NCBI RefSeq assembly: GCF_003589595.1
Contig: NW_020654080.1
Coordinates: 680,432-744,431 of the forward strand
Source: Hyposmocoma kahamanoa
Taxonomy: Eukaryota; Arthropoda; Insecta; Lepidoptera; Cosmopterigidae
Length of the DNA: 64,000 nt
Direction: 5' to 3'
In this document: positions 24,796-36,480 of the stretch, piece after piece
Layout of the letters: each line of letters starts with the position of its first letter
Numbering within the stretch: the stretch's first letter is position 1
Notes under the pieces: model-generated
What the model was told of the DNA's origin: nothing
What the model saw: the letters and a program-made list of their open reading frames with translations, nothing else
Databases searched by the model: none
Position numbers and translations under genes: made by a program

Positions 24796-27700
24796 TATGT
24801 CATGGTAATAAAACATCATGATATTCAATAGATAAATATTGCGAACATTTGTTTTTTTCAAATAAACCAACGTTACGGGCCTTTACAGGTCCCATGGTCA
24901 CGACTAACTGAGATGGTAAACTTATGAACTACTTATGTATATTATGTAAAACACCCTGTTCTTAACTATGGTTACAAACGTTGGTTTGTTTAAAGAAATA
25001 CGCGATTTAGGTTCGAAAATATACAGCAATGTGTAGCAATGGCAAAACCCTAAAGAATGATCTACATCAACGCACTATTGGGTACTAGACAAAATATATT
25101 ACCTAGTAACTTTCTCAAAACAATGAAACAAAGCAAATGCAGTATTATTATTAGCAGAGCACTCATGGTAGGTGAATATGTAAACCAGGTGCGTCGATGA
25201 CAGTCAACGTCCAGATGCTGTTGATCTCCGTGATACAATGCCTGCAGCTCTTGGATCACTGCCAAAAGCAAACGTAGGTAATGAACAACCGTTGTGTCTT
25301 GATCTTTCCACTGATTCGCCGGTTCGCAAATGATATACTAAGTAATCGTAGACAGTCAAGTTTCAGAGGGCTTTCCATAACGGTTGATACTATCTACGTA
25401 ACTGTAGCACCCTAACGATATCCAAGCTTCGATAACTTGTACTTGTCATAACAAATGTAAAGATGTCAGTGTGTATTTCTCGAAAGCAATTACCCATATA
25501 GTCACCGTTGATAAAATTATTCTGTAAATTAAATGGACTGCCTTTTAGTCTAGTGCAGCACAAATGGACGACCAAATAGGAGTCATGTTTCATTCTAAGA
25601 AATAATTTTCTAAAATAGAGCGCAGGAAGCAGCGACCACCGGGTCTAATCCGCGCCCATAAGTCACAGAATGCTAATGCAATTACAGCTCTTCAATGTAG
25701 CGCCGCGCACCAAGAAGCCATTACTTCAAAGTGCTCCGAATCGGCATAATACGCGCCTATTATTCAGGCCATTACTTTCCACTCGGCGCCCATTACAACT
25801 TATCCGTTTAACAGTTAAACTTTAACTATTAAGTCATTAATCGAGCGGTTCCTTGAAGCATTGGTCACGGCGGCCATTCCGCGTCGCTCCCGCCATTTCG
25901 CCGTGCACAAAATGGCTGTGCGCGCCAAAACAGCGACGCACGTGTGCGTTAAATCGAGAGTTTCCTGGAGCGCGTGTTTACAAATAATTGACTCAGCTTT
26001 GGATCCGAACAAAGCTACACAAACAAAATTAAGTTAACGCATTTGTGGCCGCTATAGATTCCGTTTGATATTCAATTCAACGTATAACTGTTTTAAAACG
26101 TTTGATCACAGAACAGCGTTCCTGAAATCATGGAGAAAATTCGAACTAAAAGTCGCTTTTATTGCTGTTAAAACTATCCGAGAAATTATTTTCGCGTGTA
26201 AAAAGAAGGATCCTCACTCGAAACCGAACGTTAAATAAATACAAATGCGTTTTGTTGGCTTGTGAGAATTGATATTTATGGCCGAAAAAACGGCGTCCCG
26301 CTGCGAGACAGCTGGCCCCACAAAAAATGTGGGCCCTTAAAACTTTTGACTCAGGTCGAAAGAAGTCGTATGCGTCGCCTCGACTAATGAATTATTATTG
26401 TTTTTGCCTCTTCAACTTGAAAATAATAAGTTTATAGGACCGTTAGAGTCGATTACCTATAATTAACTAAACAAACCTTCATTATCGCTTATTGTATTAT
26501 TAAGCTGCCAACTCTTTTTCTTTATTTTATAATGTTTTTTTCTTTTTAGTTTAATCAAGTTCGTAATGTTTTGATTGCAGATCTGACGAACACGTGCTGC
26601 CAGCTTTGAAAACTTCGGCTCGCTTTTCCTATTATGGTAAGAGGCAGAAAGTGCTTGAATTTTCAAAATGAAATTTACTCGTTCCTAATTTTTCTGTATA
26701 AATTAGATAACGTTATTCAGCTACTTGATATAAAAACTTATAAGAAACACAAATCTTGTTAAATTGTTTAAGGGATATTAACTTATATGCCTATATTTCT
26801 GCCTTTATTAAACTTATTAGCGAGTTTAGTAGCGACCCACATAACAAACACAAACGAATCGGAAACGAATGGTGGTTCAGGCGTTTATCGGGTTAGTTGG
26901 TTATTTAGATACGCCAGTCAAACATTGAATCGCGAAATTAATAACGCGCGTTTCGACAACTCGCATTTGCATACAAATTAATTCGCAAAACTAATAGAGT
27001 CCGCCCTTACTATCGGTTTACTTACAATTTAACTATTATAGTAGCAGTTTCATGTGAGAACACGATCATTGTCTCGTAAAACAATGTCGAATCATTTTTC
27101 TAGCCGTTATAATAACATTCCTGACAGCCACAACTGTTGTTTTTGGATCAAATGTGGACTTTTCTTATTTAAAAAGCGCTATGAGCACCGAAAGCCATTT
27201 CGTCAATTACTTTATAATTATATAGATACAGACAAATATTCTGGTGCTAAATACGCATGAAACAAAGTAAATACTTTCCTATTCTGTCAGTCTACTTTTA
27301 AAGAAAATACAGGACCTCATACTTTTCCCATAATGAAAGAAACATTTCTACACCATAACTCTAAATCCAACGATGTCACTTGATACAATAAAAGAGCATC
27401 CATATTTTTAAAGCTCCATAAAGCTCGATGGTGTGACACCTAGTCTATTCACACTTTTATAGACCTCACATATCGAATCTGATGACTCGTAAGCCGAGAT
27501 TATACATCGAGATGAAGGTAATACGGCAATCTGATGCTCGCAGCGCGACGTCTCGAGTGCGCAATACTCAGAAGCGAAATAATTGTGAGCTCGTAGCGTG
27601 TTTATGAGGACCGGTAGTAGGGCCATCTATATCCTCACGATGTACGTAACGCGTTTCATTAGTTTAAATGAGAAGTATGTATGGAATTTGTTAATTAAAA

Positions 27701-27990
27701 CACACTTTGAAGTTTCACGTCAAAATATTAACTGTTATCGTTAATGTGAATATTCACATTGAAACGGTTAAAATTGAAGTTAAAAGACGTAGAAAATTAT
27801 TCGTATATAAATAGTATAAGAAAAACACACGTGAAGAAGATGAAGGTAGGAGTGGTTTTATATATGTTTTGTCTGCTAGTTAATTAGTTAATTTCAAATG
27901 GATATCCCTTTTGTTTATTCGAAAACGACAAGTTTTATTCTTAATATATTGTTGCTAATAAATCGATTAACTCTATTGGTCGTTGATATT
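24796..27990. other. Mostly unique DNA, regulatory-looking block at 25615-25990
   Basis: No gene or repeat is supported. 25615-25990 is GC-richer and contains three CCATTAC strings (about 25717, 25769, 25790) and three GCCATT/AATGGC strings within 60 bases (about 25871-25920). 26860-26995 also has several ATTA-type cores. Confidence 0.3.
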
Positions 27991-27994
27991 ATAT

Positions 27995-28195
27995 ATGCTG
28001 CCTTCGTGGCCGAACGGTTACCATGCAGAGAAAGAAATATTTGTATGGCCTACATTTGTTTCTCTCGTGAGTTTTAGTGTAATTTGTGGTTGTCTATGTG
28101 TGTGTCCATGGCACCCGCGTTACAGGGTTTCCCTAGTGTGTAGCTATAAGTATGTGCGTTATTTTTATTGTTCTTACCAGGATTTTTTTTTTATT
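27995..28195 (+). repeat. Family E SINE (tRNA-Leu/Ser-like head), copy 1
   Basis: The head 'GTGGCCGAACGGTTACCATG' resembles the D-arm and A box of class II tRNAs. The B box is deleted. The body 'GTCCATGGCACCCGCG' + 'ACAGGGTTT' is shared with the minus copy at 59335-59490. It ends in a T-rich stretch. Confidence 0.6.
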
Positions 28196-28199
28196 TAAG

Positions 28200-28350
28200 C
28201 GCCGATAGCTCAATTAGACTGCTCGGTTTTTCTACTGAGTGATCGATGATTCAAATCCCAGTACATTTGTGGATATTAGGTAGTAATAGCTCTCGCTTTC
28301 GTAGAAGGAATATATCGTGCTGAAACCTGCATGTCGAAAAAAATTCCCAG
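28200..28350 (+). repeat. tRNA-derived SINE fragment
   Basis: An A-box-like 'GATAGCTCAATTAGA' and a B-box-like 'GATTCAAATCCCAG' are spaced as in a tRNA-derived head, followed by a non-tRNA body. The body is cut by the foldback at 28357. It abuts family E directly. Confidence 0.5.
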
Positions 28351-28356
28351 CAGTGG

Positions 28357-28518
28357 GATATCGCACCCTTCATGGAAGAATGGCATAAGTGGAGTTAGGT
28401 CAAAAATGTTTATTGCTCCACGGATACGTGGGTTATATTTTTCTGTATATAGTGGAGCAATAAACGTTTTTGACGTAACTTCACTTGTGCCATTTTTCCA
28501 TGAGGGGTGCGATATATC
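28357..28518. mobile_element. 162-bp foldback MITE
   Basis: The left arm (28357-28421) and right arm (28452-28518) are near-perfect inverted repeats around a loop of about 30 bases. The inner ends are 'TTTATTGCTCCAC' and 'GTGGAGCAATAAACG'; the outer ends are 'GATATCGCACCC' and 'GGGGTGCGATATATC'. It has no coding capacity, and it is inserted in or next to a SINE body. Confidence 0.7.
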
Positions 28519-28789
28519 TTGTTGATAATAACGATGATGAATGTTTGATGGTTCCAGTGTTTTGTTTTACAGCTGTTACTGTTCATATTATTATTTAACA
28601 TTGATAACATGAAATAAATTATTATATTGCGCCCTGCTGCCACATTTGCAAAATAATAACTTTTCAGGACGTTTAAAGATTCAAGGAACGAAATTAATCG
28701 ATTATATACATAATTTATCTCTAATTTTACTTACCTAATTGAAGTTATTGTATGTCTCCTGACATTGTTTCACCACCATGATGATCAAT
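28519..28789. other. Unassigned spacer
   Basis: No gene or repeat is recognised. Confidence 0.3.
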
Positions 28790-28975
28790 TACTTTTTGTG
28801 AAATTCGAACCAACGTCTTCTGCCGTACCATACGCTATGTCAACTAAGCCAGGGAACGAACCAGCGCACCTTACGAATTTTTCTATGCGCTTGTTGCAGA
28901 TCTTTATTTTTGGTTTTTTAACGACTGTTTGCCGTGACGCCATCTGTAAGAAATCTATTTCTTACTAAAATTTTT
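28790..28975 (-). repeat. Family D SINE copy with 5' module
   Basis: The minus strand carries the degraded tRNA-like part ('AACCAACGTCTTC', 'TATGTCAACTAAGCCAG') and the family's 5' module ('ACGAATTTTTCTATG', 'TTTAACGACT', 'GCGCCATCT'-like string). Confidence 0.6.
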
Positions 28976-28977
28976 TA

Positions 28978-29232
28978 TGGTACCAATGACGGGACCAACA
29001 AGTCTTGCGCCTGGTGGGAAGCGATACGCCTGTCCATAACTATTACTACCACTGCGCCCGTCACCCTGAGACATAGCTGTAATGTTCATACGCCTATAAT
29101 TTCACCAGCACCCTAACCATTCGAAACCGGAACGCAACAATACTCCCATTACCGCTTGGCGGCAGAAACAGGTAAGGTGACAGTACTTCCCTGGATGAAC
29201 TCTTTCACAAGGAGCTCTACTGCTGCTAAACT
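28978..29232 (-). repeat. Family A copy 5, near full length
   Basis: It runs from 'TACCAATGACGGGACCAACA' (tail side) to 'AGGAGCTCTACTGCTGCTAA' (head side). Small deletions lie in the middle. It follows directly on the family D copy. Confidence 0.75.
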
Positions 29233-30145
29233 CGGACAGGTACCTTTACAGCTACCAGAAGCTGACTAAAGATGTGCTTTAACAATTGTAAGTATATTTA
29301 CTTGTTGAATTCGTTTTATTTTTATGACTTGTGTGATAAAAAACCTTTTAACGCATGATGACATACATATCGCACTGATAATACAATAGTGTTTTTTTTT
29401 ATATTAACTCAAAAGTGTATTTTCTCAGAAACGATGAAAAACGGATTACTCACTTCCCGTGAAAGATCATTAAAATTTATGTATAGGTTACAGTTTATTA
29501 CAGACACTTAAACAATTTTCTACTTGCCAAATATATTTAAAAATAAAATGAAAAAGCAATTTCACATACTACTATTTTGGACTAATCTAGATACACATAA
29601 AGTGTGAATCATTAGAGTTAAGTAGATATCTTTTAATTATTTCTTACAACATTCTAACGACGGTTTTATTGATGTGTAGATAATGAAATTTAACGTTCAG
29701 TAAAGATATAATATTAATTTTCACATATTTTGAGTTACAACACTATTGTAATAGCAGTGCGATATATGTGCCATTATTAAGCTATGTGGACGTAAATCCG
29801 TTTACGTAAACAAAATTTCATCAATACCATATTAACAAAACATAAATATTTATATACCAGAAGTCCCCATAAATTTTTCACATTATTACCAACTACGACA
29901 AAAGGACAGCTAAGCGCAAAAGTGTTTGACAAATCTCCCTTCAAAAGCATATTTAAAATAATAAAACTCGCATAAAAGCAACACTGGGCCACAATAAGAC
30001 AGAATCGGATTCTGTTCGGTCGATTATCTCAACTCAAATCCTTCATGACAACAATAACAGGTCACAAGGAAAGGGTGGGTTGTTATTCATAGGCACGGGG
30101 ATGGTTCTAGGTGGGCCCCGCCAGTACCATAACTGGGCTTGATAT
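29233..30145. other. Unassigned AT-rich DNA
   Basis: No supported gene. A 71-codon minus frame (29777-29992) is AT-driven. Confidence 0.35.
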
Positions 30146-30345
30146 TGACTTTCTAGTAAAATTCCTTCGATCCGGCCGGATTCAAACTGACGTCTTCAAT
30201 CAAACCGTGCCAGACACTATGCCAACTAAGTCACGAAACGGTCCAGCGGACCTCACGAATTTCTCTATGTGCATGTTTGTTTGATCTTTGTATTTGATTT
30301 TCAACGACTTTTTAGCCGTAGCGCCATCTATGAGAAATCTATGAA
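30146..30345 (-). repeat. Family D SINE copy with 5' module
   Basis: It contains 'AAATTCCTTCGATCCGGCCG', the B-box region 'GATTCAAACTGACG', the A-box region 'CCAACTAAGTCACG', then 'CTCACGAATTTCTCTATGTG' and 'CGACTTTTTAGCCGTAGCGCC'-type 5' module sequence. This is one of the clearer copies. Confidence 0.65.
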
Positions 30346-30454
30346 AGTATTTCGTCACTCAGTTACGTAACTTTACTGATCATCATCAATTATTTTCAAA
30401 TCATCTTTAAATAAAGAAGCTTATTTAGGAAATCCTAAATAAGCAAATTACACT

Positions 30455-31761
30455 TGAAATGCCCATATTGATTAAACTTCACACGCACACATTCATACCA
30501 CAGATGTATTACAATGTTTTGATCATACAACGCTTTTTGATGGAAAATCTGTTCCAGGTCAGCTTTAAAAAGAATAACCAAATCTTAAATACTTACTAGA
30601 AATTTGAATTACCTACATCGATCGATTCTGTTTGTTGTCCGATCATAACCAGGGCCCCAGAGCGCAGCATTAAACTTAGGATGTATTGATGTCTTTTCAT
30701 GCGAAATCCGGTCCTGTGTTGAAGGAGCGTGACGAATGCATTTTTGGGCAAAGGAAAACAAACATTGTGCGGTCGCGGGCGGTTGTGGTTTTATTTTTAT
30801 TCCCGCGCAGGCGCAGTACTGTGCTGTGTCTCGTTAGAGGATGTGAGCATTAAATAATAACATTTTCACGTTTACATAAGTTTCTCGGGGCTACTACGTG
30901 GTTTCTCGCATGAATGAAATCAAAATTAATAAAGATTAGAACTTTTAAAAGTACCTACTTAAGTACTTTTTAAATGAGCCTAAATCAGACGACTGAACAC
31001 ACAGTGGAAAATAAACTGGTTGTTTAGATTGAATTAAATTCACGTCCAACCAACTAGATCCTTGTTTACGTGTCCAGTCATAACTCTTTCGTTTTCTAAC
31101 TTCTCTAAATTGCGAGAATTGATCGCGGAATCTAGAATAGTTCTCGTCTTTGCTTGATCAGACGCTGATGTCTTCGTAACAATATTTTAACGAGATCTTG
31201 GCGAGTTTGTGGAGCGAGCACAAGATCCATGGTAACGCCGCAGTCAAGTTGACAATGACTATCGATATCTGGAGATGCGTCTGCGCCTGCCCTCGAATGA
31301 CGACATGTTTGGATTTTACATATGCTCACATAGCGACTGTTTGATTACACCAACGCCCGCCACCCACCGCAGCCAGCGCTCCTCCTTCCTTTTCAATATT
31401 TAAAAGAAATACTACCGACCATTTGTATATAAAAATACGGTATGTTTTTGTTCCTTGTTTAGTCATATTAAAATTACATATAAATAAGATTACCTATTTT
31501 TTCTTAAAAAATTAAGCACGTGTTTACTAATTTCCGGTGCATGCGTATGAAACGGCGACAAGCCTTGTTCCCTATGCTACATTTTCTTTAATACATTATT
31601 TAATTATTTTAATTATCAATTTAGGTAGGTGCTAATAAGGGCAGAAAGCGTTTGGGCATCATTTGATTGTATTTCATCTGCTTGGCTAACTAATATTTGT
31701 TGACAAACAGAATTTTTTTGTCGGTGCATTTTAAATGCATTTTTTTAAATAAGATTTTTTT
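30455..31761. other. Mostly unassigned; short family B trace at the start
   Basis: 30455-30515 resembles the family B fragment at 4550 ('TTACACTTGAAAT', 'TTAAAC'). The rest has no recognised gene. The minus frame 31132-31329 has no clear domain. Confidence 0.3.
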
Positions 31762-31935
31762 ATAACACCAGCGCTTGTAATCGCAAAGGTCTTAGAGGCA
31801 TTACCACTGTAACCGCCACCCTGAAACATAAGTTGACAAGTCCTATGTGCCTGTAATTTCACCAGGACCCTTACCATTCGAAACTGGAGCGCAACAATGC
31901 TCGCGTTACTGCTTGACAGCTAATGTAGGTGAAAT
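31762..31935 (-). repeat. Family A copy 6 (inverted pair, left)
   Basis: Tail-side A-run (T's on plus, about 31755), then 'GCCACCCTGAAACATAAG', 'TGCCTGTAATTTCACCAG' and 'AATGCTCGCGTTACTGCTTG'. The head faces the head of copy 7, about 70 bases away. Confidence 0.7.
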
Positions 31936-32006
31936 GCTCACAGGCAAGCATGTTTTTTCCTTGACCATATCGTCATGTCCGATTGTATTAAAAACTTGTG
32001 TACATC

Positions 32007-32296
32007 TAGTAGCGGTAGAGCTCCCTATAGAAGAGTCCGTCCAGGGAAGTACTGACACCTTACCTATCACTGCCGCCGAGCAGTAATGTGAGCATCACTG
32101 AGTTCCGGTTTTGAAGGGTAAGGGTGCTGGTAAACTTACAGGCATATGGGACTTGTCTTAGGGTGATGGGTGCTATAGCAGTGCCCCTCAGAACTTTGTG
32201 ATTGAAAGTAGCGCTGCAACTGTTACGGACAGACATGTCATTGACCGCCACGCTCACGACATGTTCGTTCCATCTATTATTATTGTTAAAAAAAGT
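32007..32296 (+). repeat. Family A copy 7 (inverted pair, right)
   Basis: Near full length: head 'AGTAGCGGTAGAGCTCC', 'CAGGGAAGTACTG', 'GCAGTAATGTGAGCAT', 'GGGTGCTGGTAAACTTACAG', then degraded 'ACGACATGTTCGTTCC' and an A-run near 32288. It forms a head-to-head inverted pair with copy 6. Confidence 0.75.
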
Positions 32297-32934
32297 CAAT
32301 GTGACAATTTCAAGAGTACCTTTCTTACCTATGAAATAAAAATATTTGAGTTTGCGTTTGGACCGTAACCTAAATCTTGGAGGAGAAACGTGGTCAGCAT
32401 TAGGATATATACTGCGCTTTTTGTTTTTTGATGATGACTGAACTTACACCAAAGCTGCAATATCCAAATATAAGACATTAAAAAATCATTATCTAAATAT
32501 ATAAGTAATAAAATTATTTACGAGCAATATTATTTATGACAAAGTTTAAACATATTTATGAGACCTTCCGAGAGCCATGACATACAGTCCCATGTTGTGA
32601 GCCGATCTTTATTAGAATCTGCATGCATAATGCGCGGGAACGTGAACATGGAGGTGAGACGCAAGGCTGCGCCTGCGCACCTGAACCACTGTGTCAATAC
32701 TGTCTTCAGTAACGCAACATACATGTATGTAAGTTAGAGGACGGGTTTAACACTAGCTAATTTATTATTGTACTGACATTGGTATAAACGATAAATCGAT
32801 TTAATAGTACATTGCGCAATAAAGGCGGTAAATAAGGAATTACGAACGAGACTATTAGAAGCCCGAAGTCGAAGACTGAGAAAGACTCCGGAGTCGACGT
32901 TCGTAATTCCTATAACGCTCGTGAAACATACAAT
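32297..32934. other. Unassigned, with a small inverted repeat
   Basis: AGGAATTACGAACG (32835-32848) and its exact reverse complement (32898-32911) flank about 49 bases that contain further short self-complementary strings. No gene is seen. Confidence 0.4.
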
Positions 32935-32937
32935 GTT

Positions 32938-33084
32938 TTTCATCACATTTGCACGTAAATAGTACGATTGCATGCAGGCTAACTTGACTTTAATGCCCCA
33001 AATAAAACCCTCGGGCCTTTTTTCTTGTCATTACAGCCATGGTCGGTATGCAATCATTCTATTTACGTGCAAGTGAGATGAAAT
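32938..33084. mobile_element. Foldback/MITE-like hairpin with 35-bp arms
   Basis: The arms 32941-32975 and 33046-33080 match at about 30 of 35 positions, both carrying the block 'TTGCACGTAAATAG' or its complement. The loop is about 70 bases. No target duplication was read with confidence. Confidence 0.55.
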
Positions 33085-33109
33085 AAATATTTACGCACCT
33101 ATCTGTTAT

Positions 33110-33345
33110 CCCGAAAGTTCAGTCAGGTTACACCGCGGTGCTCGGGATTACGGGCTGGCTGAAGATGCGTTGTTAAATCCCCGCCTCGACAGTGGCTGGT
33201 CTGTAGACCAGCGGACGCTGTCAGACAAACTGTGAATTCTTGTCCTTTCATTTAATGACCTGATTATTATCACCTGTAATGAACGACTTGACCGGACTGG
33301 TCTCTAATAAAGAAAGCTTCGACCTGGAGCCTGCTTTACTGTGGA
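33110..33345. other. GC-richer unclassified block
   Basis: It includes the hairpin 'CTGGTCTGTAGACCAG' and an 'AATAAAG' string. Composition differs from its surroundings, which suggests an old inserted repeat or LTR piece, but no partner was found in this window. Confidence 0.3.
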
Positions 33346-34184
33346 AAAACTGATACTGAACACGCGAGCCCACGCACACCCGGTGTACACCTACACCACC
33401 CTCGTCCTACTTACAAACCTGCATTTACACGTCATCTTTTGAACGTACATTTCTGTCCCATTACAAATACGATCGAAGTAAACCGCAAAGTTAAGTTTGC
33501 TAAGTTGGGCAAGGCTTAGTTATATATTCTTGCATTTTCAAGAAATTTAAACTCTATATAGTTCATGATAGGGGTTGAGCAGGTGCTTTTGCAAAGTTGA
33601 TAAACGACATAAAGTAAAACAAGCTTGGTAAACATGGCGCTAAATAAATCATCGGCGACATGTTTTTGTTCGATTTTTAACATAGTTATGTTTATACTGT
33701 GGCGTTGCCTGAAATATGGCTGATGGAAGGATATCGGAGACGATTGTTCAACGATAAATATTTTAAATATTATGTATTTTCATTTTGTATTGACTAAAGA
33801 CCTAGAAGTAATTTACGCATTAATATTAGACATAACAGATTCATGATTTTACCATCTCAGACAACTCTATAGAGACAGAAACGTTAGTTTGTATGTAAAA
33901 ACGAATATACGTGATGTAGACACGACGAAATACTTTCATTTCCAAAATTTAAATGTCTTATAACGTACTTTACGAAGAGTGTGAAGGAACTTTACTATAT
34001 AGTTCCACCCTCACCGTTCCTCCTTCGAACTACTGAAAAGTTCGAAACACTCCATCCAATTCACTGAGTTACCCCCGTTCGCATGAAGCCCTCCATTTAT
34101 TTTATCCTTTCTGATGCGCACGATACAGGCGCTGCTTAGGAACAGTGTCAACTCTATTAAACAGAGAACAAAATAAATGAAAAT
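33346..34184. other. Unassigned DNA
   Basis: No supported gene or repeat. Confidence 0.3.
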
Positions 34185-34465
34185 CTTTTTTTATAAAATT
34201 TGAATAACTTCAACTGTCCCAATTCTATTTTTGCAATACAACAAAATGATCCTTACATGAAACAGAATCGTTAGCACTAAAAAAAATATTAATAAATGTT
34301 ATTCATTTGCATGGACAACTCACGCTTGACCAAAAAATTTACTCAACCAAAATTATTTTTACAAAAAAAAGACTTAACGGTTCCTAAGACAGTATTCTTA
34401 AATCTCCTATACTTTCAGATTTCCCCCTACTGTCCCAGTTAAAAAACACACAATTTTAATGGGAA
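34185..34465. repeat. Family G repeat, copy 2
   Basis: Same order of blocks as 18235-18500: 'CATGGACAACTCACGCTTG', 'CCAAAAAATTTA' and 'GATTTCCCCCTACTGTCC'. Confidence 0.55.
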
Positions 34466-36221
34466 AAAAAATCCAAATTCGCTTTAGTCAGTAATTAATT
34501 TACGTCATAAATGTAAATTTTGTAATAAGTTACAGCCATTAATGTTACCAGGGATGGTATGTGGACAAACAGTCAAACGATCCACCAAGGAATGTGGTCA
34601 CCATTGCGTCGTAACCGCCTAAAGACATTTATATTACTAAACAAGTGTCTCTTACGTAGTAGCGACTCCCTCGACCCTTTAGTCCAGAAAAGAGAGAACT
34701 GTTTCTCAAAAAAAAGATATAGCTGAAAGAATGAATAAAATTCAACATTACAAATATCACTCATTAAATATTGCCATGACAACAGAACAGTAATGCGAGC
34801 ACAACTGAATAAACCAATGTATACGGGCCTTGTTGTTAAGTAGCATTTTCTTCTAAAAGCAACATTAGAATTCAAATTTAGGAGTTGCAATTAAAGAATT
34901 TGTTCAGGCTGTTGTACTTACCCAGTAAAAAAAATTGCATAACAATTGATAACAAGCATACTGTAAAATAAACTCAATCTACATATCCAAATAACACGGT
35001 ATTTAAATTAACATGTGTAATAACATAAATATTTTAACAGGCCCTACAAAAACTAGGCAACACCGGAAGCGGATATCGCCGCGATCTAGATATGCTTCTT
35101 TATCTCATTAAAAATTATTCCATATATTATATTATGTTTTAATTGGATGATATTCCTTTTGTTTTATCATGTTTTTACTGGTTATTAATGAATTTTGTTA
35201 AAGCTGCAATAAAACATTCTTTTTAAATTTGGAATGAATTTTAATCCTCGTAAATTTTCATGTAAACTAAATCGTTTCTTAATGAAACAGATGAACTAGA
35301 AACAATTGACAATCGCATTTAATAGGACCATTTAAATTCCAATTTTTAATATAGCAAGCTAGCAATTACTAAGTTGTTAAGTTTTTCGTCTTTCGGGACA
35401 GAGGCGTTTAATTAGCCATACTACCAGATCTTAGATTGTAATTTTTCATCAATAGTTTGATTTTCTGGAATTTTTTCGCGGGAAATAGTTATATCTTTAC
35501 GGTGGCCATTTTGAAATTCTGACAATTTTTAAAAGTCACTTTGAAAATAATGTTGCCATGTTCCTTGATAGTGACGTGTTTGGTTAAGTTGTCAACTAAC
35601 TCACTGAAACATGAGGACTCGAAAAGAAGCTACAATACAATAATTCGTTTACATTTAGTCTCTATATAAGTAATTGTATCATTATTCTGCTATCAAAGTC
35701 AGGGAAGTCAATTCTCTAAGGTAACACTATTTTCTTTTATTATTAAAAATATTAAATTAAATCTAATTAAAAATCCGACTAGAAGTAAGCAGGTGCTCTA
35801 ACAAATTTCGAAGTTGTCATGCATCCGTAGTGAAGAGCATAAGAGGGTTTGTATGAAAATATTAATGAATGTAAGTGAAACAATAGAAGTTTGCCACGAT
35901 CGTACAAGAAGGCGACCGAGAGATTCTGCGTATTCTAATCGAAAGGGGTGAGTTTATAGTGGTATCATGCGCCCGATTTAAACTAAAGAGGACACAGTTA
36001 TGTTTTGGTTATTTCCAAGAATGGAATGACAGCCATAAAATAAGAAGCCCGGCTCTAAACCACGCTTAATTTTCCACTCTTCTGAGTTGCAGCCGTAATA
36101 GCATGTTGACACAAATCTAGCCGACGACTATAAAATATGCCTTGCCAACTTAAATGTGCAGTCAACAGAATGTTTGCGGCTATTATCGAATGGTGGGCAA
36201 GACTTTTTTCATATAATATCA
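34466..36221. other. Unassigned AT-rich DNA
   Basis: A 105-codon minus frame (34573-34890) has no recognisable domain and is not called. No repeat family is seen. Confidence 0.35.
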
Positions 36222-36480
36222 TGTGACGGGACTAAGCTACACGCCTGTCCATAACAGTTGCAGTGCCACTCATAGGTTTAAATCGCGAAGATGTGACGGG
36301 CACCGCCACTGCGCTTGTCACCTTGAAACCATAAGTTGACAAGTCCCATGTGCACGTAATTTTACCAGCCCCTTAACCTTACCCTTCAAAACCGGAACGC
36401 AGTAATGTTCAGATTACTGCTTGGCGGTAGAAATAGGTAAGGTGGCAGTACTTCCTTGAACGAACTCTTTTACCAGAATG
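36222..36480 (-). repeat. Family A copy 8, near full length
   Basis: From 'TGTGACGGGACTAAGC' to 'CTTGAACGAACTCTTTTACC'. It contains 'ACACGCCTGTCCATAACAG', 'ACAAGTCCCATGTGCACG' and 'ACCCTTCAAAACCGGAACGC'. Confidence 0.75.

Noticed and set aside
34573..34890. 105-codon minus-strand frame
   Set aside because: No recognisable motif, rich in Leu/Phe/Arg from AT-rich sequence, and no supporting context.
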